NCBI GenBank assembly: GCA_018366195.1
Contig: JAGZIN010000018.1
Coordinates: 1-59,440, forward strand
Reading direction: 5' to 3'
Source of the DNA: Butyricicoccus pullicaecorum
GTDB lineage: Bacteria > Bacillota > Clostridia > Oscillospirales > Butyricicoccaceae
Length of the DNA stretch: 59,440 nucleotides
The notes beneath the pieces are model-generated. The model was not told the origin of the DNA, searched no databases, and was given only the letters and a program-made list of their open reading frames with translations. Both the position numbers and the translations under genes were made by a program. This document shows, piece after piece, positions 25,624 to 34,108 of the stretch; the stretch's first letter is position 1; each line of letters starts with the position of its first letter.

Positions 25624-26502
25624 ATGAAACTCTATACATACCGTGAGAGTCTGGAAGGAAAGGACCAGATTGGCGTCGGCTTTGATGAGGGTACCCTGTA
25701 TCCGCTCCGTGCATTTGGGCTGTCATTTGCAGATATGAACACGCTAATCTGCACCATCACACCCGAACAGCTCGACAAGCTCAAACACAAGCCGGAAGGT
25801 GTTTCGCCCATTGCCTGTGCAGACCTTGTGTGCCGCGCACCGATTCCGTACCCGATGCAGGATGTGCTTTGCTTGGGAATCAATTATGACGCGCACCATA
25901 AGGAAGCAGGACGTTTTGACCGAGAAGCGTTTGGTGACCGCCCAAAGGCAATTTATTTTTCCAAGCGTGTTTCAGAAGCCAATGCAGATGGCGGTAAAAT
26001 CCCGCTGTATGAGGGGCTGGTAGACAGTCTTGATTATGAGGTAGAGCTTGGGGTCATTTTGGGAAAAGATGCCCGCAATGTGCCAGTAGAGCGTGTCAGG
26101 GAATATATTTTTGGCTACACCATTATCAATGATGTTTCTGCGCGTAATTTGCAAACCGGACATAAGCAGTGGTACTTTGGAAAATCTTTGGACGGTTATA
26201 CCCCAATGGGACCTTGCATCGTGACAGCAGATGAAATCAGCTATCCGCCAGCGCTGGGAATTCGCTGCTCGGTCAATGGAGAGCTGCGTCAGGACAGCGT
26301 AACAAGTGCTCTGATTACGAACATTGATGAAATCGTTGCAGAACTCTCAAAGGGCATGACGCTCAAGGCAGGTACCATCATTGCAACAGGTACCCCTGCG
26401 GGTGTGGGCATGGGCATGCAGCCGCCCTGCTTCCTCAAGCATGGAGATGTGGTAACCTGTGAAATCGAAAAAATTGGCACCTTGACCAACGTGGTAGACT
26501 GA
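25624..26502 (+). CDS. Fumarylacetoacetate hydrolase (FAH) family enzyme
   Basis: FAH-family enzymes hydrolyse, hydrate or decarboxylate beta-diketo and 2-keto acids with a divalent metal. I start at the ATG at 25624, which follows GGGAGG, giving 292 residues. The metal ligands are visible as Glu139 and Glu141 in LDYEVELGVI and Asp170 in NDVSARNLQ; GINYDAHHKE near residue 86 is also typical. The C-terminus has ATGTPAGVGMG. Because it shares an operator with the uronate operons, I infer a sugar-acid substrate, for example a diketo or 2-keto-3-deoxy acid. The exact reaction is open. Confidence 0.85.
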   Translation: MKLYTYRESLEGKDQIGVGFDEGTLYPLRAFGLSFADMNTLICTITPEQLDKLKHKPEGVSPIACADLVCRAPIPYPMQDVLCLGINYDAHHKEAGRFDREAFGDRPKAIYFSKRVSEANADGGKIPLYEGLVDSLDYEVELGVILGKDARNVPVERVREYIFGYTIINDVSARNLQTGHKQWYFGKSLDGYTPMGPCIVTADEISYPPALGIRCSVNGELRQDSVTSALITNIDEIVAELSKGMTLKAGTIIATGTPAGVGMGMQPPCFLKHGDVVTCEIEKIGTLTNVVD

Positions 26503-26509
26503 AGGATAG

Positions 26510-26548
26510 AAAATCCCGCAGGCAATTGATTGCCTACGGGATTTTTTT
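26510..26548. terminator. Bidirectional terminator between convergent units
   Basis: AAAATCCCG and AGGCAA (26510-26525) pair with TTGCCT and CGGGATTTT (26530-26545) with one internal mismatch. Long T and A runs flank it. It ends both the FAH-family gene and the PTS/lyase operon. Confidence 0.88.
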
Positions 26549-28496
26549 AGGCTTTCAAGACGATGAGCTGCTTTTCGTCTCCTACTTGATGAATGACAAC
26601 ACATTTTGCATGATAAGGCATTCCTTCACAGGACAGGACTTTTTTGCCTTTATAAATTTCTTGGCTGCATATCGCTACGGTGTAGCTTTCCTGTTCGGAG
26701 AGAATGAACTTTCGCGCCTGCGCGATTTCGGGAGACATCACTTCTGTGAGATTTTGATAGACGGGAACCGCTTCCATTTGTATGCTGCGGTCATAAAATG
26801 CACTGATTTGGGTCAGATGATTGGTGAAAGACTGCTTGCAGTGCAAGACGGTATGGGGAAGCTGCTCGTTATAACGCAGCGAGCAAGCCTCCTTGGTCAG
26901 CAGCATTTCGCAGTGCGGCGGTGTCATGAGGAGTGATGTTCCCTCAATAGAAAGCTGCGTACCCTGTACTTTTAGGGTCAGGCTAGGGTCAAAGTGAAAG
27001 CGGGTATGCGCTTTGTGCACCCCATCTGCCTTGACATCGTCTACAATCAGCCAAATAGAGGGAGCCATGAAGATGACCTTGCGCATCCAAATTTGCAGCG
27101 GGTCGTGCCCAACCAGATAGCCTTCCAGATAATGGATAGAACCTGCATGACGGACATAGTTTTTGAGCGGAAGTCCGAAGTCTGCATAGCCCCAGCTGTC
27201 GGAGGGCAGGCAGTACTCGTGTTCGTCCAGAATGATGCCGTTGTGTGCCTGCATGCCCTTGAGCTGTGTGCGCAGGGCATGGTCTTCCCGATAGGTATAA
27301 CGTCCGGAATCAATGAGGATTTCCTGACCCTTGTGTGTGAGGGATACATGAAGATTGTCACTGTGCCCATGTCCGCTGCCCAGAGAACCGTTTGTAAACA
27401 TGGTAAAGCTGGCATCTGGACTCCAACTGCTGCGAATCACATACATACCGCTGTCTGTGCCGTCATAGCAGAGCTGTGTGGGTTGTTCGGCAGACATCGC
27501 GTTATAGTGTGCAGCACCAGAGCCGCCCAGAACATAGGCGCTTTCGAGGTCACAGGATTCGGTACCGGCAAAGCGGAAATGACAATCCGAAAAGAGTACA
27601 GCGGCTCGTGTGAACACATCACGCGCACAGACCCGGTCGCTGTCTCCAAAGGTTTCGATGCCGCCGGAGGGGGTCAGCTGATAGAGAAGCGATTTTGCGA
27701 GCCGGTAGACAGGCTCCTGTATGCTGCTGCTTTCCTTGCGCAGTCCCATATAATAGAGCGCCTTCATGCCGTAATTGAGCACTTCGATATGGTACATCGT
27801 AGATTGTTCCCAGTGCATACCGTCCGGATATACCTGAATGGAGAATTGCAGCTCCATTTCGTCCTTTGCCCAGAGATACAGGGGGTCTTTCTGGTAATCC
27901 TCCAGAAGGAAGGGCAAAACGGATACCATCGCACAGGTCTGGATACTGCCCCAGTTGCTGGTCTTGTATTTGGGAAGATAGGAGTCCTTGAGGTATGCAA
28001 GCTGTGTCTGCATACTGTGCCCGATTTTTTCACGTTCACAATCGGAAAGACAGCCGAGGAATTCCAGATAGGGAAGCGCTTCAAACCAGTTCATGACACG
28101 AATTCCAGTATCCAGCGTGCGGGTGGAAGGCTCCGGCTTGATTTGGGAATGTGCAGCAATCCAGTCCAGAATATAATGTTTTGCTTGTTCTGCATATTTT
28201 ATCTCATGAGATAGGAGTGATGCGAGAATTAAATAATCCAGATAATCCATGCGGTTGAGCATGAAGCACCATTCTTCGTCATCGTTGCGCTGCGCGTTCC
28301 AGTCCAGCGGGGCAAGGCGATAGGGAGTCAGACAGCGCTCCATATCCCACGGTTTGTCAAAAATAAAGGTTTGCTGCATTAACTCCTCTGCACGCTGAAA
28401 AATAAGTGCTTTTTCCGTCTCACTGAGGAACGAAGAAAGTGTATTTATCTTTTTTTCGGCAATGAGGAAATCGAGAGATGCTTTCATAAAATTCAT
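26547..28496 (-). CDS. Heparinase II/III-like polysaccharide/oligosaccharide lyase
   Basis: I start at the ATG at 28496, which follows AAAGAGG, giving 649 residues. The N-terminal half is an alpha/alpha toroid (for example RTLDTGIRVMNWFEALPYL and LKDSYLPKYKTSNWGS), and the C-terminal half is a beta-sandwich of the heparinase II/III type with GSGHGHSDNLHVSL and ILIDSGRYTYRED near residue 400. There is no signal peptide, so it probably acts in the cytoplasm on imported uronic-acid oligosaccharides by beta-elimination. It is the last gene of the operon with the GH88 hydrolase and PTS. The exact glycosaminoglycan cannot be read from sequence. Confidence 0.85.
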   Translation of the reverse strand: MNFMKASLDFLIAEKKINTLSSFLSETEKALIFQRAEELMQQTFIFDKPWDMERCLTPYRLAPLDWNAQRNDDEEWCFMLNRMDYLDYLILASLLSHEIKYAEQAKHYILDWIAAHSQIKPEPSTRTLDTGIRVMNWFEALPYLEFLGCLSDCEREKIGHSMQTQLAYLKDSYLPKYKTSNWGSIQTCAMVSVLPFLLEDYQKDPLYLWAKDEMELQFSIQVYPDGMHWEQSTMYHIEVLNYGMKALYYMGLRKESSSIQEPVYRLAKSLLYQLTPSGGIETFGDSDRVCARDVFTRAAVLFSDCHFRFAGTESCDLESAYVLGGSGAAHYNAMSAEQPTQLCYDGTDSGMYVIRSSWSPDASFTMFTNGSLGSGHGHSDNLHVSLTHKGQEILIDSGRYTYREDHALRTQLKGMQAHNGIILDEHEYCLPSDSWGYADFGLPLKNYVRHAGSIHYLEGYLVGHDPLQIWMRKVIFMAPSIWLIVDDVKADGVHKAHTRFHFDPSLTLKVQGTQLSIEGTSLLMTPPHCEMLLTKEACSLRYNEQLPHTVLHCKQSFTNHLTQISAFYDRSIQMEAVPVYQNLTEVMSPEIAQARKFILSEQESYTVAICSQEIYKGKKVLSCEGMPYHAKCVVIHQVGDEKQLIVLKA

Positions 28497-28524
28497 AATA
28501 GGATACCTCTTTCCTTTGGATAAC

Positions 28525-28558
28525 GAACGGGAGCTGCGAAATTTCGCAGCTCCCGTTC
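28525..28558 (-). other. Intercistronic 17-bp hairpin in the PTS operon
   Basis: Bases 28525-28541 and 28542-28558 form a perfect inverted repeat without a separating loop, between the EIID gene and the lyase gene. On the minus strand no T-run follows, so it is not a normal terminator. It may protect the 3' end of the PTS part of the message or lower expression of the lyase. Confidence 0.75.
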
Positions 28559-28564
28559 CCTTGA

Positions 28565-29383
28565 TTAGCACAAAATACCAAAGAAGCTCAGGACAACGCC
28601 CAGTACAACAGTCAGAAGAACCAACCAGTAGGTTGTGACATTTTTCTTCTTGATTAAGTAGTACATCAGCATGGTGTAGAGGATTGGCAGAAGTGCCGGC
28701 GCAACCTTATCCAGCATGGCTTGGATATCCACGGTGGATTGCTTGACGCCCTCCTGCATTTCTCCGGCGGCCAGACTGACGGCCACATTGATTTTTACAA
28801 AGGCAGCAGCCAGACCGGCAATGACTGTAACACCAATCATACCAGCCGCATCGGAGATGGCACCCATCTTTTCGCTCAGCTTATCAATCATGCTGGTGCC
28901 GAGCTTCATGCCGTAATTGCCCATGACAAGCTTCAGCATGAGCAGCACGCCGTTCATGGCAAGCAGGAACAGCAGCGGTGCAATGGAGATGCCGTCCATT
29001 GCCATGGAAGCGAAGATGGTGGAGAACAGCGGTGCAAGACAGAACTGGGAGAGGGAATCACCGATACCCGCCAAAGGTCCCATGAGAGCCATTTTGATAC
29101 CGCGAATCTCGCTGTACGACATGCCGTTGTCCGCCATTGCCAGATGAATGGAGGTAATGAACGGCAGAAGGTTGGGGTTTGTGTTGTAGAACTCCCCGTT
29201 GTCCTTCAGCTCCTGTGCCAAGCGGTCAGGGTCATCGCCATAGAGCTTCTTAAACGCAGGGAACATTGCCAGCGAGTAGCCCAGGCCCTGATAGTTACTG
29301 TAATTAAAACCATTCTGCAAGAAATATGCACGCAGGGTGGTTTTCAAATAATCTTTTTTGGTCAGCTTATTAGATCCAGTCAT
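28565..29383 (-). CDS. PTS mannose-family EIID component
   Basis: EIID is the second membrane component of mannose-family sugar transporters. The 272-residue protein has family motifs (LRAYFLQNGFNYSNYQGLGY, GPLAGIGDSLSQF, YGMKLGTS) and hydrophobic segments in its C-terminal half. It overlaps the EIIC gene by 14 bp. In this locus it most likely imports unsaturated uronate-containing disaccharides with phosphorylation, as AgaVWD-like proteins of streptococci do; that is inference from its partners. Confidence 0.92.
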   Translation of the reverse strand: MTGSNKLTKKDYLKTTLRAYFLQNGFNYSNYQGLGYSLAMFPAFKKLYGDDPDRLAQELKDNGEFYNTNPNLLPFITSIHLAMADNGMSYSEIRGIKMALMGPLAGIGDSLSQFCLAPLFSTIFASMAMDGISIAPLLFLLAMNGVLLMLKLVMGNYGMKLGTSMIDKLSEKMGAISDAAGMIGVTVIAGLAAAFVKINVAVSLAAGEMQEGVKQSTVDIQAMLDKVAPALLPILYTMLMYYLIKKKNVTTYWLVLLTVVLGVVLSFFGILC

Positions 29384-30164
29384 CGTGTTCTACCTCCTGT
29401 GCGCCACCGGCAGATGCAGCAGCAGCTGCAACATTTGAAGATTCGTTATAATGCTTGATTGCAAATACGGCACCAACCAGTGCGATACCGATAATCGGCA
29501 TCTTGAAGTATGCAGCGCAAATGTATCCAAGCAGAGCAAATGGAATAAATTCCTTTTTCAGCATGACGCTCATAATCATGGCAAAGCCGATTGCAGGCAG
29601 CATACCGCCAGCAACAGACAGACCATTGAGCAGCCACTGCGGAATGATTTCTACCAGCTTGCTCAGGGTTTCCATGCTGAATGCGCCAAGGAAGCCGAGC
29701 GCAAAGCCGCAGACTGCGAACAGAATGACAGTCATATTTGCGGTGCGGCGGAATTTGCCGAACTGATGCTTTTCAAGTGCATGTGCAGCGGTTTCTGGAG
29801 CGCCTGCACGGAAGGTGTAGATTGCAGTCTGTAAGAACTGAATCGCAACTGCAAACGGAATCGAAATCGGGAGTGCGCTTTCCGGTGTTACATTGGACAT
29901 GGTGATTGCCATGAGTGTGCCAATGATGCCGGGGCCGATGGGGTTTGGCGGAACGGTACCGCCGGCACCAACACCGAAGCCCATGAATGCAAGCTCGCCA
30001 ATGGCGCCGCATTGCAGAGCAGTTGGAATATCCCCCAAGATAACGCCAACGCCAAAACTCAATACGATACATCTGTTTGTATAGATGCCCCACAACATAC
30101 CAGCATAACAGAATGCAGTCCAAAGACCAATGAGAATGGATTGGACGAGAGTAATTTCCATCAT
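29370..30164 (-). CDS. PTS mannose-family EIIC component
   Basis: EIIC forms the sugar channel with EIID. The 264-residue polytopic protein has VQSILIGLWTAFCYAGMLWG at the N-terminus, GVGAGGTVPPNPIGPGIIGT and repeated hydrophobic helices, all typical of the mannose/sorbose family. The start is the first of two adjacent ATG codons after AGGAAAATGG. It sits between EIIB (52 bp upstream) and EIID (overlapping). The Gly/Pro-rich loop is a known family hallmark. Confidence 0.92.
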   Translation of the reverse strand: MMEITLVQSILIGLWTAFCYAGMLWGIYTNRCIVLSFGVGVILGDIPTALQCGAIGELAFMGFGVGAGGTVPPNPIGPGIIGTLMAITMSNVTPESALPISIPFAVAIQFLQTAIYTFRAGAPETAAHALEKHQFGKFRRTANMTVILFAVCGFALGFLGAFSMETLSKLVEIIPQWLLNGLSVAGGMLPAIGFAMIMSVMLKKEFIPFALLGYICAAYFKMPIIGIALVGAVFAIKHYNESSNVAAAAASAGGAQEVEHDDWI

Positions 30165-30216
30165 ACTTCCATTTTCCTTTCTATATCAATGACAGTTTTA
30201 TTTTTTGTGATGAGAC

Positions 30217-30708
30217 TTAGAGATAATCCTTGATGTTGACCTCAACACTGCCATCTACACCGCTTGGCGTGGTCTGTGTGTCGAACTCGATGCCATACTT
30301 TTCAATCATTTCTCTCAAAGCCGCCTTGTCCTCTGCGCCGAGGAAAATGGAACGTGTCACCTTTTCTTTGCCCTCTGCATTGTGAATGTTGCCGATGTTG
30401 ATTTTCTTGATGGGCACATTGCCGGCAACCAGACGCAGTGCATCGGCACAGTCCTTTACAATGATGAAGATGTTTTGTGCCGGATTTGCCTTGTAAATGA
30501 TGTCAATGACCTTCTGAACCGGATAGAAGCGCATCGCAACCTCTTTCGGAATACCGGTCTTCATGAGGGTCTGGGACATGGTGTCCTCTGCGGCTGCATC
30601 GTTTGCAACGATAACCGTGTTTGCGCCCAGAGATTTAATCCACAGCTGACCCTGTCCGTGAACCAGTCGCTCGTCAATGCGGGTCATCATAATGTTTGGT
30701 GTGCTCAT
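30217..30708 (-). CDS. PTS mannose-family EIIB component
   Basis: EIIB receives phosphate from EIIA and passes it to the incoming sugar. The 163-residue protein carries the phosphorylatable histidine His17 in RIDERLVHGQ, followed by QLWIKSLGANTVIVANDAAAEDTMSQ, as in the mannose/sorbose family. No EIIA gene is found in this operon or window, so a partner must be encoded elsewhere. AAAGAGAG precedes the ATG. Confidence 0.94.
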   Translation of the reverse strand: MSTPNIMMTRIDERLVHGQGQLWIKSLGANTVIVANDAAAEDTMSQTLMKTGIPKEVAMRFYPVQKVIDIIYKANPAQNIFIIVKDCADALRLVAGNVPIKKINIGNIHNAEGKEKVTRSIFLGAEDKAALREMIEKYGIEFDTQTTPSGVDGSVEVNIKDYL

Positions 30709-30744
30709 AATTGTATTCTCTCTTTCCTTAAAATAATTTTTGAA

Positions 30745-31935
30745 TTACCAGTAAGGGTTCCAGTCCTTCATATAGCGGAGCAGTGCTTCCATATAGAAGT
30801 AGTCACCCCAAATGTTTCCCTCATCAACGCCCTTGCCGGAATGCCAGCTGTATACGCCGTGATACAGAATCGGTGCGCCGGGCGCGATGGTCTCGCTGGT
30901 GTAATTTTTGATAAGGGAGCGAAGCATATTGGAGGCAGCGCCCAGATAGGTTTCCTTGTCTGCGAAGTCTGCCGGAACATGACGGTCCATTTCCAGAATC
31001 CCGCAGACCGCAATGGCTGCTGCACTGGAGTCGCGCGGCTGATTGTCCTTGTCGGTGAAAATCAAATCCCAGTAGCAGACATTATCCTGAGGCAGACGGT
31101 TGAGGAAGTAGTGGAGCATACCGCGGTACAGCTCTGCATACTCCACCTGATGGGTGTAGCGCACATTGAGCGGAATTCCGTAAATGCCCCAAGCCTGTCC
31201 GCGTGCCCATGCGCTGTCATCGGTATAGCCCTGACGGGTTGCGCCATGGTCCGGACCGCCGGTTTCCGGATTCATATAGAAGGTGTGGAATGCGCTGGCA
31301 TCATCACGAATGACATATTTGCAGCTGGTTTCAAAATGCTTCTGTGCAATTTCCGCATAATGCGGGTCGCCGGAAACCGAGCTTGCCCAGTAGAGCAGCG
31401 GAATGTTCAGCATGCAGTCGATGATAAAGCGGTAGTGCTCCTTGCTGTTAAAGGGCCCCCATGCCTGAAGGAATTCTCCTTTTTCCTGCCAGCGGGTGAG
31501 CAGCTTGTCTGCGGCAAGCAGTGCAGCACGCTTTGCTTTCTCGCTTCCGGTCAGCTTGAAGCCGCTGACGCACGAAAGGGAGTAGAGGAATCCCAAATCG
31601 TGATGGTCAAGCTCGATTTTGTTTTCGACGCGGTACAGGAAGCTGTCTACATTGCGGTCTGCCAGCTTGCGGAACTTTTCGTCGCCGGTGTACTCATAAC
31701 AGAGCCACAGCATACCTGTCCAGAACCCATCGGTCCATTCGATGTTTTCAATGATGGGATATTGGAGATTTTTGGTCGCGGGCCATGGGAATTTGTCCTG
31801 CAAATACTCCATGTTTGCCTCAACCTGCTTGATGCAGTGTTCAAAGGCAGCGGTCGCTTCTTCTTTTGTAATGCGTGGTGTCTCAAGGAATTCCTTGCGC
31901 TTTGCAAGGTCTTCGATATTTACTGTTCTCACCAT
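30745..31935 (-). CDS. ugl: GH88 unsaturated glucuronyl hydrolase
   Basis: This enzyme splits unsaturated glucuronyl disaccharides made by polysaccharide lyases, releasing 4-deoxy-5-keto uronate and an amino sugar. The 396-residue protein has the two conserved aspartates at Asp113 (LDHHDLGF) and Asp173 (IIDCMLNIPLLYWA), 60 residues apart as in the Bacillus GL1 enzyme. Other GH88 segments are WTDGFWTGMLWL and GYTDDSAWARGQAWGIYG. There is no signal peptide, so it works on imported substrate. It is the first gene of the minus-strand operon, with GAGGTG before the ATG and an operator-controlled promoter upstream. Confidence 0.94.
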   Translation of the reverse strand: MVRTVNIEDLAKRKEFLETPRITKEEATAAFEHCIKQVEANMEYLQDKFPWPATKNLQYPIIENIEWTDGFWTGMLWLCYEYTGDEKFRKLADRNVDSFLYRVENKIELDHHDLGFLYSLSCVSGFKLTGSEKAKRAALLAADKLLTRWQEKGEFLQAWGPFNSKEHYRFIIDCMLNIPLLYWASSVSGDPHYAEIAQKHFETSCKYVIRDDASAFHTFYMNPETGGPDHGATRQGYTDDSAWARGQAWGIYGIPLNVRYTHQVEYAELYRGMLHYFLNRLPQDNVCYWDLIFTDKDNQPRDSSAAAIAVCGILEMDRHVPADFADKETYLGAASNMLRSLIKNYTSETIAPGAPILYHGVYSWHSGKGVDEGNIWGDYFYMEALLRYMKDWNPYW

Positions 31936-32012
31936 GGTATCACCTCTTCACTTGGGATAAAACTTCTAAGCATCTTCATAACCTGATAGAACCGAATCCA
32001 GCGGCCTGCAAA

Positions 32013-32026
32013 GTAAACCGATTTAC
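32013..32026 (-). promoter_or_regulatory. LacI-type operator 2 (GTAAACCGATTTAC)
   Basis: A 14-bp palindrome with one mismatch pair, lying at about +6 to +19 of the minus-strand operon promoter. Its core is nearly identical to the other three sites in the locus. Confidence 0.75.
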
Positions 32027-32038
32027 CAGATGAGCATA

Positions 32039-32067
32039 ATTATAGAGGATTGCTGTTTTTTTGTCAA
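32039..32067 (-). promoter_or_regulatory. Promoter of the ugl-PTS-lyase operon
   Basis: On the minus strand: TTGACA (32062-32067), 17 bp, TATAAT (32039-32044), an exact consensus. The predicted start near 32032 gives a leader of about 97 bases containing the operator. Confidence 0.92.
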
Positions 32068-32173
32068 TTGTTACTATTGCTAAAAGAATGATATAAAAAT
32101 TTGTGCAACAATTCTTTTTCAGACGTACAGCGGATAGATTTTAAGAAAATAGAAAAAAAGTTAAATATTTTTA

Positions 32174-32202
32174 TTGACAAAACCGGTTTACTAAATTATA
32201 CT
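32174..32202 (+). promoter_or_regulatory. Promoter of the aldolase-like/SDR/isomerase operon
   Basis: TTGACA (32174-32179), 17 bp, TATACT (32197-32202), with a predicted start near 32209. An operator fills the spacer and another covers the start point. Confidence 0.9.
32179..32190 (+). promoter_or_regulatory. LacI-type operator 3 (AAACCGGTTT core)
   Basis: A perfect 10-bp palindrome, AAACCGGTTT at 32180-32189, between the -35 and -10 elements. It is the best-conserved of the four sites and its centre lies 29 bp from that of operator 4. Confidence 0.8.
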
Positions 32203-32207
32203 TTGGG

Positions 32208-32219
32208 TGAACCGATTTA
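32208..32219 (+). promoter_or_regulatory. LacI-type operator 4 (TGAACCGATTTA)
   Basis: A degenerate copy of the same palindrome placed at the predicted transcription start. Together with operator 3 it would allow two repressor dimers on one promoter. Confidence 0.7.
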
Positions 32220-32277
32220 CTAAGACGCATTTTGGTTATTGCAAATGGATACATCAAAAGAAAGAAGAGATAGATGA

Positions 32278-33252
32278 ATGAATGCGTTGATCTCCAAAAT
32301 TTCCTGTATGGGTATGGTACCGGCGGTATCGATCAATGAAGCGGAGGACGCTGTCCCGCTTGCACATGCGCTGATGAAAGCGGATTTGGAAGCCATGCTC
32401 TGTGCAGGGCAGTCTGCTCCGCAGGCAATTGCACAGATTGTCAAGGAAAATCCCGACATGGCAGTTGGTGCCGCAAACATAATTGGTTTTACACAGGCAA
32501 GGGAGGCAGTAGAGGCCGGCGCAAAGTGGATTACGACCTCTGGACTGCGGGAAGACGTCATTTGCTGGTGTAAGGAAAATGATGTTGTTGTGATCCCGGG
32601 CGTTTCTACCGCGAGCGAAATCGAGACTGCGATTTCATATGGGCTGGACTGTGTGCAGTTTTTCCCAGCGGAGACAAGCGGCGGTGCACAGGCACTCAAG
32701 CTGTTTTATGATGCCTATGCAGATATGCGTTTTCTCGTTTCGGGAGGAATTACAGCGGATAATCTGCACACATACCTTTCTCAGCCCAATGTGCTGGCTG
32801 CAATCGGAGACTTTATGCTGCCAGCAGATGCACTGATGCACAAGGATTGGGAGCGCGTGACACAGGCTGGCATAGAGGCGGTCAACGATATGCTCGGCTA
32901 TGAGCTGATTCATTTGGGTGTCAACCAAAATTCCTGTGAGGAAGCGCTGCAAACGGCACAGACGCTGTGCACCCTGTTTGGATTCCAATATTATAAAAAG
33001 CCAAAGTCCCATTTTGCTGGAAAGGGGTTTGAAATTCTCAATGCGCCCGGACGCGGAACGCATGGACATATTGGCATTTATACACCATATCCGGAAAAGG
33101 CAATGTATTATTTGGGGAAAAAGGGAATTCGATTTGTAGAATCCAGTATTACGCGAAATAAAAAGACAAAGCTTATCAATTTTGTTTACTTGGATATTGA
33201 GATTGCAGGATTTGGTGTGCATCTCATCAATCCAGATGTGAAGATGAAATAA
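32278..33252 (+). CDS. KDPG-aldolase-like domain fused to a VOC/glyoxalase-like domain
   Basis: The 324-residue product joins two domains. Residues 1-205 follow the KDPG/KHG aldolase barrel (VGAANIIGF, VVIPGVSTASEIETAISYGLD, FFPAE, LVSGGITADN, LPADAL). The Schiff-base lysine just before FFPA in E. coli Eda (Lys133) is Gln127 here, and the Arg of the EVTLRT motif is Cys42, so normal aldolase activity is unlikely. Residues about 207-324 look like a vicinal-oxygen-chelate metal domain (ELIHLGVNQ, THGHIGIYTP, DIEIAGFGVHLI). It is the first gene of an operon with the SDR and isomerase. Role unknown; it may bind or open a uronate product. The ribosome binding site is weak. Confidence 0.75.
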   Translation: MNALISKISCMGMVPAVSINEAEDAVPLAHALMKADLEAMLCAGQSAPQAIAQIVKENPDMAVGAANIIGFTQAREAVEAGAKWITTSGLREDVICWCKENDVVVIPGVSTASEIETAISYGLDCVQFFPAETSGGAQALKLFYDAYADMRFLVSGGITADNLHTYLSQPNVLAAIGDFMLPADALMHKDWERVTQAGIEAVNDMLGYELIHLGVNQNSCEEALQTAQTLCTLFGFQYYKKPKSHFAGKGFEILNAPGRGTHGHIGIYTPYPEKAMYYLGKKGIRFVESSITRNKKTKLINFVYLDIEIAGFGVHLINPDVKMK

Positions 33253-33282
33253 TTTGTGTTCAGAAAGGAATGGAAATCAATT

Positions 33283-34086
33283 ATGTTTGATATGGAAAAG
33301 TTTTCACTGAACGGTAAGATTGCTCTTATTACAGGTGCATCTTATGGAATTGGCTTTGCAATTGCAACTGCATACGCAAAGGCTGGTGCAACCATTGTAT
33401 TTAATGATATCAATTCGGAGCTGGTTGCAAAGGGCATGGCTGCTTATGAGGCAGAGGGCATCAAGGCGCATGGCTATGTATGCGACGTCACCAATGAGGA
33501 CGCTGTTGCCGAGCTGATTGCAAAGGTCGAAAAAGAAGTGGGTATCATTGATATTCTTGTAAACAATGCAGGCATCATCAAGCGCACCCCAATGCTCGAA
33601 ATGAGCGCGAAGGATTTCCGTCAGGTCATTGACATTGACCTCAATGGACCATTCATCATGTCCAAGGCAGTTCTGCCCAGCATGATCAAGAAGGGACATG
33701 GTAAGATTATCAACATTTGCTCCATGATGTCTGAGCTGGGTCGTGAGACGGTCAGTGCTTATGCAGCAGCAAAGGGCGGACTGAAAATGCTGACCCGCAA
33801 CATTTGCAGCGAGTTCGGCGGTCATAATATCCAGTGCAACGGCATTGGTCCGGGCTACATTGCAACCCCACAGACAGCACCGCTGCGTGAAATCCAGCCA
33901 GACGGCTCTCGTCACCCGTTTGACCAGTTCATTATTGCAAAGACACCGGCTGCACGCTGGGGTGAGGCAGAGGATTTGATGGGTCCTGCTGTATTCCTTG
34001 CAAGTGATGCAAGTGATTTTGTAAATGGTCATGTACTGTATGTAGATGGCGGTATTCTGGCATACATTGGAAAGCAGCCGGAATAA
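33283..34086 (+). CDS. SDR oxidoreductase (KduD/DhuD-like, 2-keto-3-deoxygluconate dehydrogenase)
   Basis: In uronate catabolism this type of enzyme reduces 3-deoxy-D-glycero-2,5-hexodiulosonate to 2-keto-3-deoxygluconate. The start is taken at the ATG at 33283, because MFDMEKFSLNGKIALITG matches the family N-terminus and GGAAA lies before it. The 267-residue protein has TGASYGIG (residues 17-24), LVNNAGIIKR, a catalytic Ser in ICSMMSELG and YAAAKGG (YxxxK). Gene order with the isomerase matches dhuD/dhuI of streptococci. Gluconate 5-dehydrogenase is an alternative name for close relatives. Confidence 0.85.
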   Translation: MFDMEKFSLNGKIALITGASYGIGFAIATAYAKAGATIVFNDINSELVAKGMAAYEAEGIKAHGYVCDVTNEDAVAELIAKVEKEVGIIDILVNNAGIIKRTPMLEMSAKDFRQVIDIDLNGPFIMSKAVLPSMIKKGHGKIINICSMMSELGRETVSAYAAAKGGLKMLTRNICSEFGGHNIQCNGIGPGYIATPQTAPLREIQPDGSRHPFDQFIIAKTPAARWGEAEDLMGPAVFLASDASDFVNGHVLYVDGGILAYIGKQPE

Positions 34087-34108
34087 GCAAAGGGAGGACG
34101 TATCAAGT

